A stretch of DNA of 64,000 nt, taken from the NCBI GenBank assembly GCA_001247695.2, contig LGRX02030290.1:1-64000 (forward strand), given 5' to 3'. The first letter of the stretch is position 1; the number at the start of each line of letters is the position of its first letter. The notes below the pieces were generated by a model that was not told the origin of the DNA, did no database searches, and saw only the letters and a program-made list of their open reading frames with translations. Source of the DNA: Cymbomonas tetramitiformis (taxonomy: Eukaryota; Chlorophyta; Pyramimonadophyceae; Pyramimonadales; Pyramimonadaceae). Position numbers and translations under genes: made by a program. Below are positions 39,601 to 47,590 of this stretch, piece after piece.

Positions 39601-42600
39601 CATTTTCGAAATCCACGTAGGTTGCATGTAGGTTTCGTTTGGAGAGGTTGGCGTCTTCAATGGCGTTGGTTACCCTGGTGAGTTGCTTCATTGCGTTGTG
39701 GTTTTCCCTTGAGCCCTCTTGTGCTTCCGAGAGCATGCCGTTTATCTCACAGAAGTCAGCTAGCATTTTTGTGAGTACTGTAGTGTATAATTTGAACAGG
39801 CAGTCCAGTAGTGCTATAGGTCGGTAGTTTTTTTGTTTTGTTACTTCTCCTTGCTTGTGGTGGAAGCAGAAGTAGCCTTTTTTCCATGGTAGGGGGGTGT
39901 GTCTATGCTCCCACATTAATTTCATGAGTTCACACAGTTGGTCGTGGAATCTGTCCGGCATCTGTTTCAGTATTTCATTTTGTATCCCCATGGGCCCGGC
40001 TGCTTTGTTGGTTTTCATTTTCTTCACCGCCTGTCGATAGGCCTCTTTGTCCACATTTAGGTTTACTTTTGTTTGGTCCGGCCTTTTGCATTGGTTTTCC
40101 TTCATGTAGTTCTTGTACCTTTCGTCAAGCCAGGGTGGCGTATCTTTAAGTCCTTTCTCTGGTTCCTTCATTTTGTATGGTTCCGACCACGCAATGTGTT
40201 CGCCCATTGCCTGTGCCACTTTTTGGTGTCCTACCACTAGCTCTCCTTGCATGGTTTCAATCGCTTGTATTGTTGTAGCTGGTGCCGTTCCGTTTTCTAT
40301 CTCTTTTTTGTATATCAATTTATGGTAGTGCTTTATGTTGCCCCAGTATCCTTCTCTCATTTTCATTCTTGTTTTCTGTTTTCGGTTTGCTTCGTGCTCT
40401 TTAATGCACTTCCTCGCCTCTTTTGTCGCAAGCTTTTTCTGTTCCCGTTCCCATTGTTCCCATTTCCTCATTTCGCTTGTTCGGTTGTCAAAATCTTCCG
40501 TCCGTGCTTCCTCGGTTACTTGTTCTCGTGTTTCTATGTCCTTCTTCCATAATGCTATGTTCTCACGGCACCTGTTCCTTTCTTTCAGGTGGCCGTCTCT
40601 TTCTTTGCGGAGGGTTTTTGGGAGGTGTAGTCCATGTTGTTGTTCTGGTGCTGCCGCTTGTTTCGGTAAGTTGACATCCATCATTGCCCTGTCTCTTGCT
40701 TCCCCCATTATCCTTGCAACCACCCCTCCCGCGTAGTCTATTGCCCGTTTTCTGTGCCTTGTGCTGGCTGCTGTTTTTATCCCGTTTATTGCTTCTTGCA
40801 TTTCATCTTGTAATTCCTTCGTATATGCAGCGTCCAGTGTTTGCCTGAGGGTATTCCCCTCTGCTTCTGTTAGCGGGAGTTTCAGTCTGTCTGTTTTTGC
40901 ATGTTGTGGCTTTTGTGTCGTTGGTCTGTGGGTCCCCCAGGCTTTTAGGTCCAGTTGCGTTGTGCAGACCATTTTGTGGTCGCTCATGTGTAGCTCGGTG
41001 AGTTCTCCTGCCGTTGGTTGCGTGTAGTATTGTAATTCTGCTTTGCTTGCTAGCATTCTGTCTATGTTCCGTCGTTCATGCCATGTTAGTGTTGTTTCCC
41101 TGGTCCCTCCCACATCTTGCAGACCCGTGGCTTCCAGGGTTTTGTTCCATTCTTTGTCCCTGCTATTTTTCGGTGTTCCCGTCGTGGCATTCAGGTCCCC
41201 ACAAATTAGTACTGTTTGTCCTACCGCATTTTCGCTGGCTGTGGTCACCATTCGCACATACTCCTGTATGCCATCTCTGGCCGCCTCTCTGTCGAGTTTC
41301 CCTCGTCCTGTCTCTTCCGCCACGTCTTTCCCTTCCACCGGGTAGTATACCCCTAGCAGGTGTAAGTATTTTCCTCCCGGAAAGTGGAGCAGCGTGTGTG
41401 TGAGTACTCCTCGTAAGTGCGGTACCTGCACCTCGGTGTAGTTATGTGGTTTGGCATATTCCCCTGTGAGTATTACGGCAAGGCCCGCCTTGTGGTTGCT
41501 CTCTTCTCCCTCCCCTTCCTCTGTTGGTATGTTTGTGCATATGTTTGACTGTTTTTTGTTTCTGAAGTGTCTTTTTATTTCCTCATTCGCAGTCTTAGTT
41601 TCCGTGACTATTGCTATATCTATCTCCCATTTTTCCATTTGCTCCTCCAGTTCATACAGTGAGTGCGGGGAGCCTTGTATGTTCCATGTTAGGAAATTTA
41701 TGGTGTGTTGTTGTGCTTCTCCCATTTCTTCAGTGTTTAGGTTCTCCGTTTTTGGCATGTTCCCACCCCATTGCTTCAGTGCCTCCAGGGACCCTTTGGT
41801 TTCCTCATTGTCCCTTTTGTTCATTTTCGTTGTTGTAGTAGGTGGCGGGTATTTCTTGGCGTTCGCGGGAGGCCTCAGCTTTTTTCCTGTCGCCGTTCCC
41901 TCCTCCTTCTTTAGCCTTTCGTTCGCTTGTTCTTTGCTTATCGGACGGAACCGTAGCGTGGCCTGAACTAGTTTGTCCGTGGTACTTGTGTTCTTTTCTT
42001 CCGTTGCATCGCCCGTGGCGTGTTGCTCCGTAGTAGGTGCCCTGCCATCTTCCTTCGGTTCGTCACTTTTCATGTCCTCCTCGGCCAGCCCAGTTGTTTG
42101 TTCTGTCGTCCGCCGCATCTCCCGAGTCTCCCCCTGCAGCCATGCCGTGTTTCTAGTCCCGAGTTTGAAGTGTCCTGGTTTGCCGTCAACATGCCAGTAT
42201 TTCCAGCTCCCTGCCACTCTTATCGCTTGCTCACCTTGACTGAATTTTCCCCATTCTGGTGGTGTGCTATGTGTTGTTAGTCCACTATATTTCACCTTTT
42301 GCAGGTCGTAGGCTTCTCGCAGTATGGTCCAAACATCTATAGCTATTAGCAGTTCGTCCTGTTTCTCTATTCCTCCAGTAGGTAGCCACACATGCGCCTG
42401 CATGTCCTGGCGTGTTATTGTGAGCATCATCATTGCCCATTTTTCTCCATCTTTTATTGCTATTTGGGTTCGGCCATCTGTCGACAGTTTGCTCATTGTT
42501 TCATCTATGAGGGCTTCAGTGTCTTGTTGTAGCGCTTGAAGTGCTTCCTGAACGTTCATTATTGTTTGTATGCCCACCCCTTGTTGTCGCATTGTGTCCT

Positions 42601-45600
42601 CCACCTGTTCCCCTGTGCGGCCACGCTCCACCTCCCTCATGAAGGCATCCGCCGCACACGTTCCTTGGGTTCGCGCCTGTTTTGCCCCAGTCCTTTTTGC
42701 TGGGTCCTCCCTTGTCAGCTCAACTTCATCCGTGTCCTGTTCTGCATGTGGCTTATTTTCCCTCATTATGGCCGACTTTATCTTTGGCCTGAATCTGTCT
42801 CTGCATTTATTCACTATTTCCGTGGTGTGTAGTGTCACGCATCGACTGGTTTGGAGTGTGTTCGTGTACACATGTTGTATCCAGGCTCCGTTCCTTTCTA
42901 ACAGCCACTGTTGCCATAGCTCCGCAATATATATCACCCAGACGCCGCAGCTGAATGCATCGTGTTGGTGCCTGTCGTACATCGGCGTGGCTCTGGCTTC
43001 CAGGCACCCCATTGCCTCCTTGTTGCCCGTTACCCATGCACTTACTGCTCCTTGCAGTTCCTCCGCCATTCTCGTGTGCCCTTGGGCGGTTTTCTTCCGT
43101 GTCTGTCTTTCCATGCCCATAGAATCGTATACATAGGCCTGCAACGTGCTGTTATCTTTTGCGACGCAGACTCCTACCATCAGTAGTAGCCAGTGTCCGT
43201 TTCCTACCACGGGTATCTGGGTGCCACCCTTTTTGGCGACTTTTTCTTTTACCATTTCCAGAAATTTTTTGTCATTTTCCCTCAGCATCTTCAGTATTTC
43301 TTGCATGGTTGTTGAACCCGGAGGGTTGTCTTCCAGTGTTTCGAGCGCGAGGTCCACTTGGTGCATATTCAGTTTCCCATCCTTGGCAAATATTCCCTGC
43401 GTGACAGAATTCTTGGGGTACTGTCCTTCCATTTTCTCGTTCGAGCATGTTCCCCCCCCTATATGTGAGGGCTGTGGTTTCGCTTCGGCATACCTACTCG
43501 TCTCCTCAATTTGTTCAGCTTTCCTGTTGGGTCTTGTACCCAAGGCTGCTCCTCGTGCTACCGTAGACTTTTCATTCACCGCTTTGACCTGCGGTATCTC
43601 TTGTCGGGGGTTTTTCGTTGCCAGTTGTGCCTGCTCCTTCGGTTTAGCCAGAGTGCCCAGCACACTTAGTGTTACATGCATGCTCATTATTTGGGCTCCC
43701 ACCGTTCTCGCTATGTTTCGGCCTTCCCTTTTCATTCGGCGCATCTCGCCATGTTTTCGCGCCCACTTACTATTGTCCCTGTCCTTTGTTTCTTGCCTTA
43801 CTACCTGGTTGCTTCTGACCAGTTGTGGTCTGTCATATTTGGTACGTTGTACCCACCTGCATGTTTTCCCTTTCTCATGTTCACTCCAATATCTCCTCCC
43901 CCTTTTGTGTGCATGTGCGTGCTCCTGCCGGTTCGCCCGTAGGTAATATGTGAGGTTTCTTCTGAAGTTCGCCCTTCGTCCCCCCTCTTCTGTTGTGGCT
44001 AACCACCTGGGGCCCTTTGGGGGCTTTTCCTGTGTTATTTCCTGGCGTTGGTCGTTGACTCCTCTTGGCATTTCCTCACTTACCTTTCCAGTTTCAACTG
44101 TTTGCCGGGTTTTTGCTGTTGCCGCTGTGCTTCGTTTCTGCATGCACTGTGCTGCATGCTCCCTTTCCGGAGCTTCACCCAGCACTCCCTTTGAGGGCTT
44201 TTCCTGTGTTGTTCCTTGGCTTCGGTTGTCCTCCCCTCTTGGCATTTTTTCATTTCCCTTTCCTGTTTCAGTTGCCTGCCTGGTTATCGTTGTTGCTGCT
44301 GTGTTCCTTTCCTGCAAGCATGTCACTCGCACCCTTTCCGGTGTTTCTTTTTGCATTCCCGTTCCCCCCTTTCTGCTAGTCTTCCTGCATGCTGTTACCC
44401 GTACCCATTGCGTTAATTTTTGTGCTGGCGTTATTCTTCCTCCACTATTACTTTTCGTCAGGAACATAGCTGCAACGCAAATTGCAAGTATTGTTTTCAT
44501 TAGTGTGCCCCGTGAGTTGCCTTCGTGTCCATTACTTACCACGCATCTCCTTCGGGTATGTTTTCCTCCCCCCATACCGCCTCCCTTGTTACGCGTTACA
44601 CGCTCATTTTGTCCCCTCGCACCCTTCTTGTTGCATTTTTGAACTTCGTTTTCCTCAATCCTTATTCGTATATACCCTCTGGGTGTCCCCTCTAAGTAGT
44701 TCCCCTTTTGGGCTTTTTGCATAAAACTTCGTGTTTTTACGTAGAGCTCCTGGAGCAATTCGCTAAATATCCAATGTCGTCCGTTCAAGCTCATTTTCAT
44801 TTGTTGTTTGTGTTTTATCAATTGTAGGCTCTGTGAGAAATGTTTTCGTCTAATTTTGTTATTATGTGCACCTATACCCCCCTTTTTCTGTAGGTACTGA
44901 CCCTTTGGGTTAGGGTTTCCCTTCATTTCCCTGTATATGGCTGTGCAAGCGGTTGTAATTGGCCTTTTCCCTTTCAATGTATCTTGTGGGTTCCTCTTGT
45001 TATCGTTGTCCCTATCGTTCCGTCGGTGTGCATGTTCTTCTGGCATAACGCGGTTTTCCTTGTTACGCGTTACATACGTCTGCAGCGTCGCTCCATTCCT
45101 TTTACAGCATATCTGGGCTTCATTCTTCCCCATATGTCTTTGTGCATAACTCTTGGTTGCCTCCTTAAAATATTGCTCTTCTGGGGTCATTTTTACAAAA
45201 CTTCGAATTTTTACGTAGAGCTTCTGGAGCAATTCGCTAAATGTCCAAAGTCGTCCGTTCAAGTTCATTTTCATTTCATGTTCGTATTTTGCCATTTGTA
45301 GGCCCTGTGTAAAATATTTCCGTCTAATTTTACTTTTATGTGCCCCTATTCCCTCCCTTTTCTGTAGGTAAGCCCCATTTGGGTTAGGGTTTCCCCTTGC
45401 TTTCCTCCATATGGCTGTACGGGTTGTTGCAGTTCTCCTATTTCCATTCAGTGTATCCTGTGGGTTCCTTTTGTTGTTACTATCCCCGTCGTTTCGCCAG
45501 TGTGCATGTTCCCCCGACCCCGCATTCTTCTTATTGTTACGCGTTACATTTGCCTGCAGCATCGTCCCGTCCTTACTACCATATATCTGGACCTCATTCT

Positions 45601-47548
45601 TCCCAATATGTCTTTGTGTTCGACTCCCAGTTGTCTCCTTGAAATATTGCTTCGTCAGAGCTGTTTTTACAAAACTTCGTATTTTAACGTAGAGCTCCTG
45701 GAGCAATTCGCTAAATGCCGTAATTTGCCGGTTACTCCTGAAAGTGTGAATACTGTCTGCCATTTTGCAATAAAGTCCCCATAGTAACTTTCCTGTAAGG
45801 CTGACCATTGTCTCCACTCTCTGGGGCTGGTTTGTGCTTATTTTTCTTAGGGTAGGCTTAGGGTTCCCCTCTTGTCCTAGTGGGAGTTCCTGAATGTGTT
45901 CTCTGCTGCTTACCTCCCTTGTGCATGGGGAACTGGTCTCGGGTGACCTGTTTGTTGCTTTAACTCTGTTTACTATCTCATAGTGTATTTTATTGCAACT
46001 GCAGCTACTTAATGTCATTGTATGTTTTATGTTATTTTCTGCAGCTCTTGTGCCAGGTGTGCCCGCCCTTTCCCTATGTTGTATTGAGTTTGATGCTGCT
46101 ACCGTGTCAACAGTGTGGTGGCAGTTGGTGCCTGTGTTATTGCTAGCCCTTTCACACTTGTGTCTAGTCGTGGGCTTTGCAGCCTGGGTTCCGATCGGCA
46201 CTGTGCAGGAGTATGGGCACGATGCACTATTACCAGCAGCAGGTTTGGATTTAGCAGAGTTACTTTTTACTTCAGGTATTTGTTTAACCAGGATTTTCTG
46301 GTATACAGGGCTTTTCCTAGCTTCAAAACTGTAAGGGCCTATACAGGATGTGGCCTCCGCCAGGCTGTTTCTGTCAGCTCCTAGAGCGTTGGCTTCGGTT
46401 GGAGCGAGGCTCTGCCAGCTGTTGTTCCAGCTGCTCCAGTTTTTTCCTTTCGTCTGCCTTGGCCTGCGATGCATACAGGAACCCAGCCAGTACTTATTCA
46501 GCTGATTTCCCTTCCTCTTGTGCTGTGTTCGGACTGGTTCAGTGACGCAAGTGGTGGGGTTCCACTTTCCTTCTTGTGCCTGATTCCGAAGCCGATGCCC
46601 AAACTTCTTAGTCAGATTGTGTGTCCCTGTGCTGTTACCCTCAACGCCATATGCGAGGGGTCCTTTATCCCGTGAGGATGATTTTTCCCCGAGGGAACTT
46701 ACCCGTGTCTTTTGCAGACGTCTGAGCTCCGACAGCGTCTCTTCGTCGATCTCCATACCTCCGTCGCTGTCAGATGGCTCGCTCGCTTCTCGTGGCCGGC
46801 GTAGATTTTTCTTAGCCGGCTCGGGGGTGCGTTGCCCTTTCAGCAACTTGGCCAGTGCGTTGTTGGAGTTGCTGAAGGACTTCAATATTTCGCTGGAGAT
46901 TCCAAGATGCTGCTTCTGGAACTCTCGGTTCTCCTCAGTGAGGTCGATCACGGAGTCCTTCACCTCGTCAACCTTGCTGGAGACGTTGTTCGTGGCCTCA
47001 ACGCTGTCCGTGAAGCCGCTTTTACACGTGCCCTCGAGCTTCTCCACGGCCTTGCGGAGCTCGTTGATGGCCTCGTCACCGGCCCCGCCCTTCGCAACTT
47101 TCGCCCACTGGTTGGAGAGCTTGCTCTCCAGCGCTTGCACGATGTCCTCCGTCTGCTGCGCCCCCGCTGCTGGTGGCGCTGCCTTCCCTCTTCTGCCCTT
47201 AAACTTATCTCCCGTGCGAGAAAAGTCAGAGTGTTGGAGGAGGTAGGACCGAGATTTGTTGGGGAGAGAGAGACGGACCGTGCGTCTGTCTTGCTTCCCC
47301 AGCCACTCATACGCCGCTTCGCTGGCTAGCCCGGTGAAAAGATTGCCGCTTTTTGTGATTCTTACTCGCATATACGTTTCCGGCTTTGCTGGGTCAGTCC
47401 CTGGCCTCACCGTCGTCGCTGGCAGTGGCTTCAGATGTCCTGCTGCTTCGCCCAAGCCCGCCTGTGTAAACACCTCCTGGATGGCCGCTACTAAGTTCGG
47501 GAGGTCCGCGGCCAGGTTGATGGTGCTCCCCTTATCAACTACGATCAC
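33665..47548 (-). CDS. Giant LINE polyprotein with two endonucleases, protease, RT, RNase H
   Basis: 4,627 codons; the listed start is GTG at 47548 and the frame stays open to the 5' junction, so the true N-terminus is absent. Approximate domains: 1-330 gag-like with predicted coiled coil; 600-1080 three ~158-residue repeats (FSELLQELYVK); ~1450-1540 Ulp1-like cysteine protease (GHWLLLM, YVYDSMG, HDAFSCGVWV); 1950-2195 APE endonuclease (LTWNIQG, VTETKT, ICGDLNATTG, RNIDRML, SDHKMV); 2500-2850 RT (NYRPIALLDCLFKLY, RRGILQGDSMSPLLF, FVDD near 2758); ~3280 chromo-like (YEIRWTDGEG...TWSTEE); 3540-3700 PCIF1-like (EVFASPLNVHRDTRTYYS, YQFNPEY); 3900-4040 RNase H (YTDGS, NRAELTA, CTDSLTS, HGNEMADE); ~4388 CCHC (CKCCGMPRQ...HVLGGC); ~4500-4560 restriction-like endonuclease (HYVDIVM, HLIEVTY, KTKYTKY). 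APE plus restriction-like nuclease defines Dualen/RandI elements, but I know of none this long. Confidence 0.88.
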   Translation of the reverse strand: MIVVDKGSTINLAADLPNLVAAIQEVFTQAGLGEAAGHLKPLPATTVRPGTDPAKPETYMRVRITKSGNLFTGLASEAAYEWLGKQDRRTVRLSLPNKSRSYLLQHSDFSRTGDKFKGRRGKAAPPAAGAQQTEDIVQALESKLSNQWAKVAKGGAGDEAINELRKAVEKLEGTCKSGFTDSVEATNNVSSKVDEVKDSVIDLTEENREFQKQHLGISSEILKSFSNSNNALAKLLKGQRTPEPAKKNLRRPREASEPSDSDGGMEIDEETLSELRRLQKTRVSSLGEKSSSRDKGPLAYGVEGNSTGTHNLTKKFGHRLRNQAQEGKWNPTTCVTEPVRTQHKRKGNQLNKYWLGSCMHRRPRQTKGKNWSSWNNSWQSLAPTEANALGADRNSLAEATSCIGPYSFEARKSPVYQKILVKQIPEVKSNSAKSKPAAGNSASCPYSCTVPIGTQAAKPTTRHKCERASNNTGTNCHHTVDTVAASNSIQHRERAGTPGTRAAENNIKHTMTLSSCSCNKIHYEIVNRVKATNRSPETSSPCTREVSSREHIQELPLGQEGNPKPTLRKISTNQPQRVETMVSLTGKLLWGLYCKMADSIHTFRSNRQITAFSELLQELYVKIRSFVKTALTKQYFKETTGSRTQRHIGKNEVQIYGSKDGTMLQANVTRNNKKNAGSGEHAHWRNDGDSNNKRNPQDTLNGNRRTATTRTAIWRKARGNPNPNGAYLQKREGIGAHKSKIRRKYFTQGLQMAKYEHEMKMNLNGRLWTFSELLQKLYVKIRSFVKMTPEEQYFKEATKSYAQRHMGKNEAQICCKRNGATLQTYVTRNKENRVMPEEHAHRRNDRDNDNKRNPQDTLKGKRPITTACTAIYREMKGNPNPKGQYLQKKGGIGAHNNKIRRKHFSQSLQLIKHKQQMKMSLNGRHWIFSELLQELYVKTRSFMQKAQKGNYLEGTPRGYIRIRIEENEVQKCNKKGARGQNERVTRNKGGGMGGGKHTRRRCVVSNGHEGNSRGTLMKTILAICVAAMFLTKSNSGGRITPAQKLTQWVRVTACRKTSRKGGTGMQKETPERVRVTCLQERNTAATTITRQATETGKGNEKMPRGEDNRSQGTTQEKPSKGVLGEAPEREHAAQCMQKRSTAATAKTRQTVETGKVSEEMPRGVNDQRQEITQEKPPKGPRWLATTEEGGRRANFRRNLTYYLRANRQEHAHAHKRGRRYWSEHEKGKTCRWVQRTKYDRPQLVRSNQVVRQETKDRDNSKWARKHGEMRRMKREGRNIARTVGAQIMSMHVTLSVLGTLAKPKEQAQLATKNPRQEIPQVKAVNEKSTVARGAALGTRPNRKAEQIEETSRYAEAKPQPSHIGGGTCSNEKMEGQYPKNSVTQGIFAKDGKLNMHQVDLALETLEDNPPGSTTMQEILKMLRENDKKFLEMVKEKVAKKGGTQIPVVGNGHWLLLMVGVCVAKDNSTLQAYVYDSMGMERQTRKKTAQGHTRMAEELQGAVSAWVTGNKEAMGCLEARATPMYDRHQHDAFSCGVWVIYIAELWQQWLLERNGAWIQHVYTNTLQTSRCVTLHTTEIVNKCRDRFRPKIKSAIMRENKPHAEQDTDEVELTREDPAKRTGAKQARTQGTCAADAFMREVERGRTGEQVEDTMRQQGVGIQTIMNVQEALQALQQDTEALIDETMSKLSTDGRTQIAIKDGEKWAMMMLTITRQDMQAHVWLPTGGIEKQDELLIAIDVWTILREAYDLQKVKYSGLTTHSTPPEWGKFSQGEQAIRVAGSWKYWHVDGKPGHFKLGTRNTAWLQGETREMRRTTEQTTGLAEEDMKSDEPKEDGRAPTTEQHATGDATEEKNTSTTDKLVQATLRFRPISKEQANERLKKEEGTATGKKLRPPANAKKYPPPTTTTKMNKRDNEETKGSLEALKQWGGNMPKTENLNTEEMGEAQQHTINFLTWNIQGSPHSLYELEEQMEKWEIDIAIVTETKTANEEIKRHFRNKKQSNICTNIPTEEGEGEESNHKAGLAVILTGEYAKPHNYTEVQVPHLRGVLTHTLLHFPGGKYLHLLGVYYPVEGKDVAEETGRGKLDREAARDGIQEYVRMVTTASENAVGQTVLICGDLNATTGTPKNSRDKEWNKTLEATGLQDVGGTRETTLTWHERRNIDRMLASKAELQYYTQPTAGELTELHMSDHKMVCTTQLDLKAWGTHRPTTQKPQHAKTDRLKLPLTEAEGNTLRQTLDAAYTKELQDEMQEAINGIKTAASTRHRKRAIDYAGGVVARIMGEARDRAMMDVNLPKQAAAPEQQHGLHLPKTLRKERDGHLKERNRCRENIALWKKDIETREQVTEEARTEDFDNRTSEMRKWEQWEREQKKLATKEARKCIKEHEANRKQKTRMKMREGYWGNIKHYHKLIYKKEIENGTAPATTIQAIETMQGELVVGHQKVAQAMGEHIAWSEPYKMKEPEKGLKDTPPWLDERYKNYMKENQCKRPDQTKVNLNVDKEAYRQAVKKMKTNKAAGPMGIQNEILKQMPDRFHDQLCELMKLMWEHRHTPLPWKKGYFCFHHKQGEVTKQKNYRPIALLDCLFKLYTTVLTKMLADFCEINGMLSEAQEGSRENHNAMKQLTRVTNAIEDANLSKRNLHATYVDFENAYGSVDHKRLITTLKHLGVPPQLTEAVRDILGENEEDSMQMRAKVGDQVSEEVPIRRGILQGDSMSPLLFILYLEPLLRWLEVGDHGYQHRYATDRELRGELRTSSGAFVDDLIILTKLMTGMEQQLKKLSAFGDWSGLRINEDKTKITGVEHGNKNVKESRHQGVKCGSRTLKVLKAGDTYKYLGVLLNMLGTWKEEKRKSLRELKRRIDALLATPLTQRQKEYSLKSAILGKFKYGLHLGIYTQGEIQQAENQLGAAMKRIYGLPANGTPNELNTEEKEEYGLGLQSLQAIYAQEVYTGLAGAVQSEEDKGAQMGYGKRERNLQTRQRMSQVSRSTAGLLEKHFEERGHSSTRSKLKMGLQTQTNTLRKMNALNEYGIRVKGVGTHMQELGKETLPIMRQLGKAKRVYTNAEMEGTTRTTKHQRIMDTEYRDPQSQPATTGFEKMGTVNVIQETKTQQATKQINFTKLLTLFRNYPDLKNLTTADGKSAIPIETLKATGGRKHDTKTATKIAQGMLHLYPYICEAQPNDIKKPGDHWDHVWNRRLKPEYIQERKTGELERYTKSTVSMENISDWPAQIKALHEAGNSLKDILQLVSMYPLANQTKHFEQSEVEWTEQEKEVLGIETDQEKEEDDVMTTRHPRGRVKRKSGQQDRGQWSTQEDRMEMLGQEGNYTPAGILATRQYLQNYTDSTSKVKQYEIRWTDGEGNEQTTWSTEETVRTHLLKHNLSSDQGWKNLVEEWKNDKRDKRTKREPAEEILAGQPNGEQRYWKEVTHLEICTRETNPDQDIRHIPGVKDRQLRTEGDTTYCYEPEGSLIGTLSTVKARELYDRYAEAVGDSTAQRPTEKQLAKRLKLSVEHKIHVNTFEEEIAQLLIRYSSKAEMKHRKRNLQNHWTFPPEMMEAVHTAMGVQTEVFASPLNVHRDTRTYYSQYPRDSVFGAVGSAWEEQWETLGSYQFNPEYTAGDLYKALKKAINSTKTAEPVLGVGIYPTYAKSPYRKLLNKHMGYRVHELLEIKEGQFTFLPPDHWMQGNLQKPKQCNWNMRILVVANAAGWRKYCPDALKTHDIFSKALLKCPQSKVRTIGRACYIHRPLTLKDADRRPRSITEWEKDCVIDSAPWMNHELPVMQALPGSHLENHTEKIIDRWMEDREKEGEHRGGDRGPRPTTMDVLRANTTWSREEINRDALRRWALQFTGPDTTDEHINGDQWLQWERGEKEKAEPPPESRWDNQGKGYPEPHRRHNRNNMIYTDGSQRKVKKENGEVEEVTAAGVWDPRGERAMNHMQRWAGRCQTVNRAELTAIYMALTLDSNSGEEKVSICTDSLTSLYQIQNMKRRPHTLERHVHRDLLWKIMKQIQKLNKEGTKVALYKVKAHVGIHGNEMADEVAKRACEEGEYGLNHDNTDTVMLLAICEATGRQLEGHQAILNHVTKKVREAKMTGKTNIIQRLKRKLETGPEEWETKRQRIERKEAEYAQKNREPTEIETAWADTWPDEPEWQQEQEEELELQRMERLEEQALIQEQQVQTAKQAKQKRGQGRGSTRGVEMNKEQGWKTRTIQKEEALEQGERQKRRSTQSQAKPDQPALREAEGPREAQGETAQGSTQKLKLPETQNVDMTTQQDTAAELSEMAQQQEEAQEEWRALQEMVQDQEAAQKEVHQVKEWRKSSREKILTATQEKPEKYMQHLKGDKAMHKLSNGYWKKGTEYLNEKDVTVLLRCRANKLPAGPYKKQQGGRRSQKCKCCGMPRQVNAGGFIRTAHVLGGCTEREIKNMVISRSDETTKMIAKAISKGRKGGCIIRTHAGKKGKGMNNGRPIEDFLLTRGQCRLDGRNTPAPAHGKDTIPHYVDIVMLEGTEKGNEQPGYTHQKAMTEAGHIHLIEVTYTDEMSWEEALKTKYTKYTPLVKLLELYGYKVTLHVMVFGNTGTIYEHTEKILTKHLGFDKQEALHLLRKVHDLATGFAVSLNRLYRTKVDKEPD
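44730..45720 (-). repeat. Tandem 474-bp coding repeats in LINE copy 1
   Basis: The stretch 'acgtagagctcctggagcaa' recurs at 44739, 45213 and 45687, exactly 474 bp (158 codons) apart. Protein units begin FSELLQ(E/K)LYVK(I/T)RSF and share RHIGKNE, NPQDTL, GNPNP, YLQK and IRRK blocks. The third unit diverges in its C-terminal half. Frame-preserving length suggests a protein-level module. Confidence 0.88.
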
Positions 47549-47576
47549 CTCTGTCTCGTCCTCGCCTCTGTTCGTA

Positions 47577-47590
47577 ATGGTAATGCTTTA
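47577..47590. repeat. Target-site duplication of LINE copy 1 (right)
   Basis: Exact second copy of 'atggtaatgcttta'. Confidence 0.92.

Larger units (their letters stand above)
33579..47576 (-). mobile_element. Giant LINE copy 1, ~14 kb, Dualen/RandI-like
   Basis: 13,998 bp between the two 14-bp duplications, inserted in the same orientation into LINE copy 2. It ends (minus strand) in a conserved hairpin ACACCC-cgtccaa-GGGTGT and a (TTTTC)n tail. The single reading frame has no ATG before the 5' junction, and comparison with the plus-strand LINE at 57.4 kb suggests that several hundred N-terminal codons are missing. This copy is therefore itself 5'-truncated although its frame is intact, which indicates recent insertion. 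Confidence 0.9.

Noticed and set aside
33665..47548. Giant host gene or viral polyprotein
   Set aside because: Flanking 14-bp duplications, the 3' tail and the APE/RT/RNase H content identify it as a LINE.
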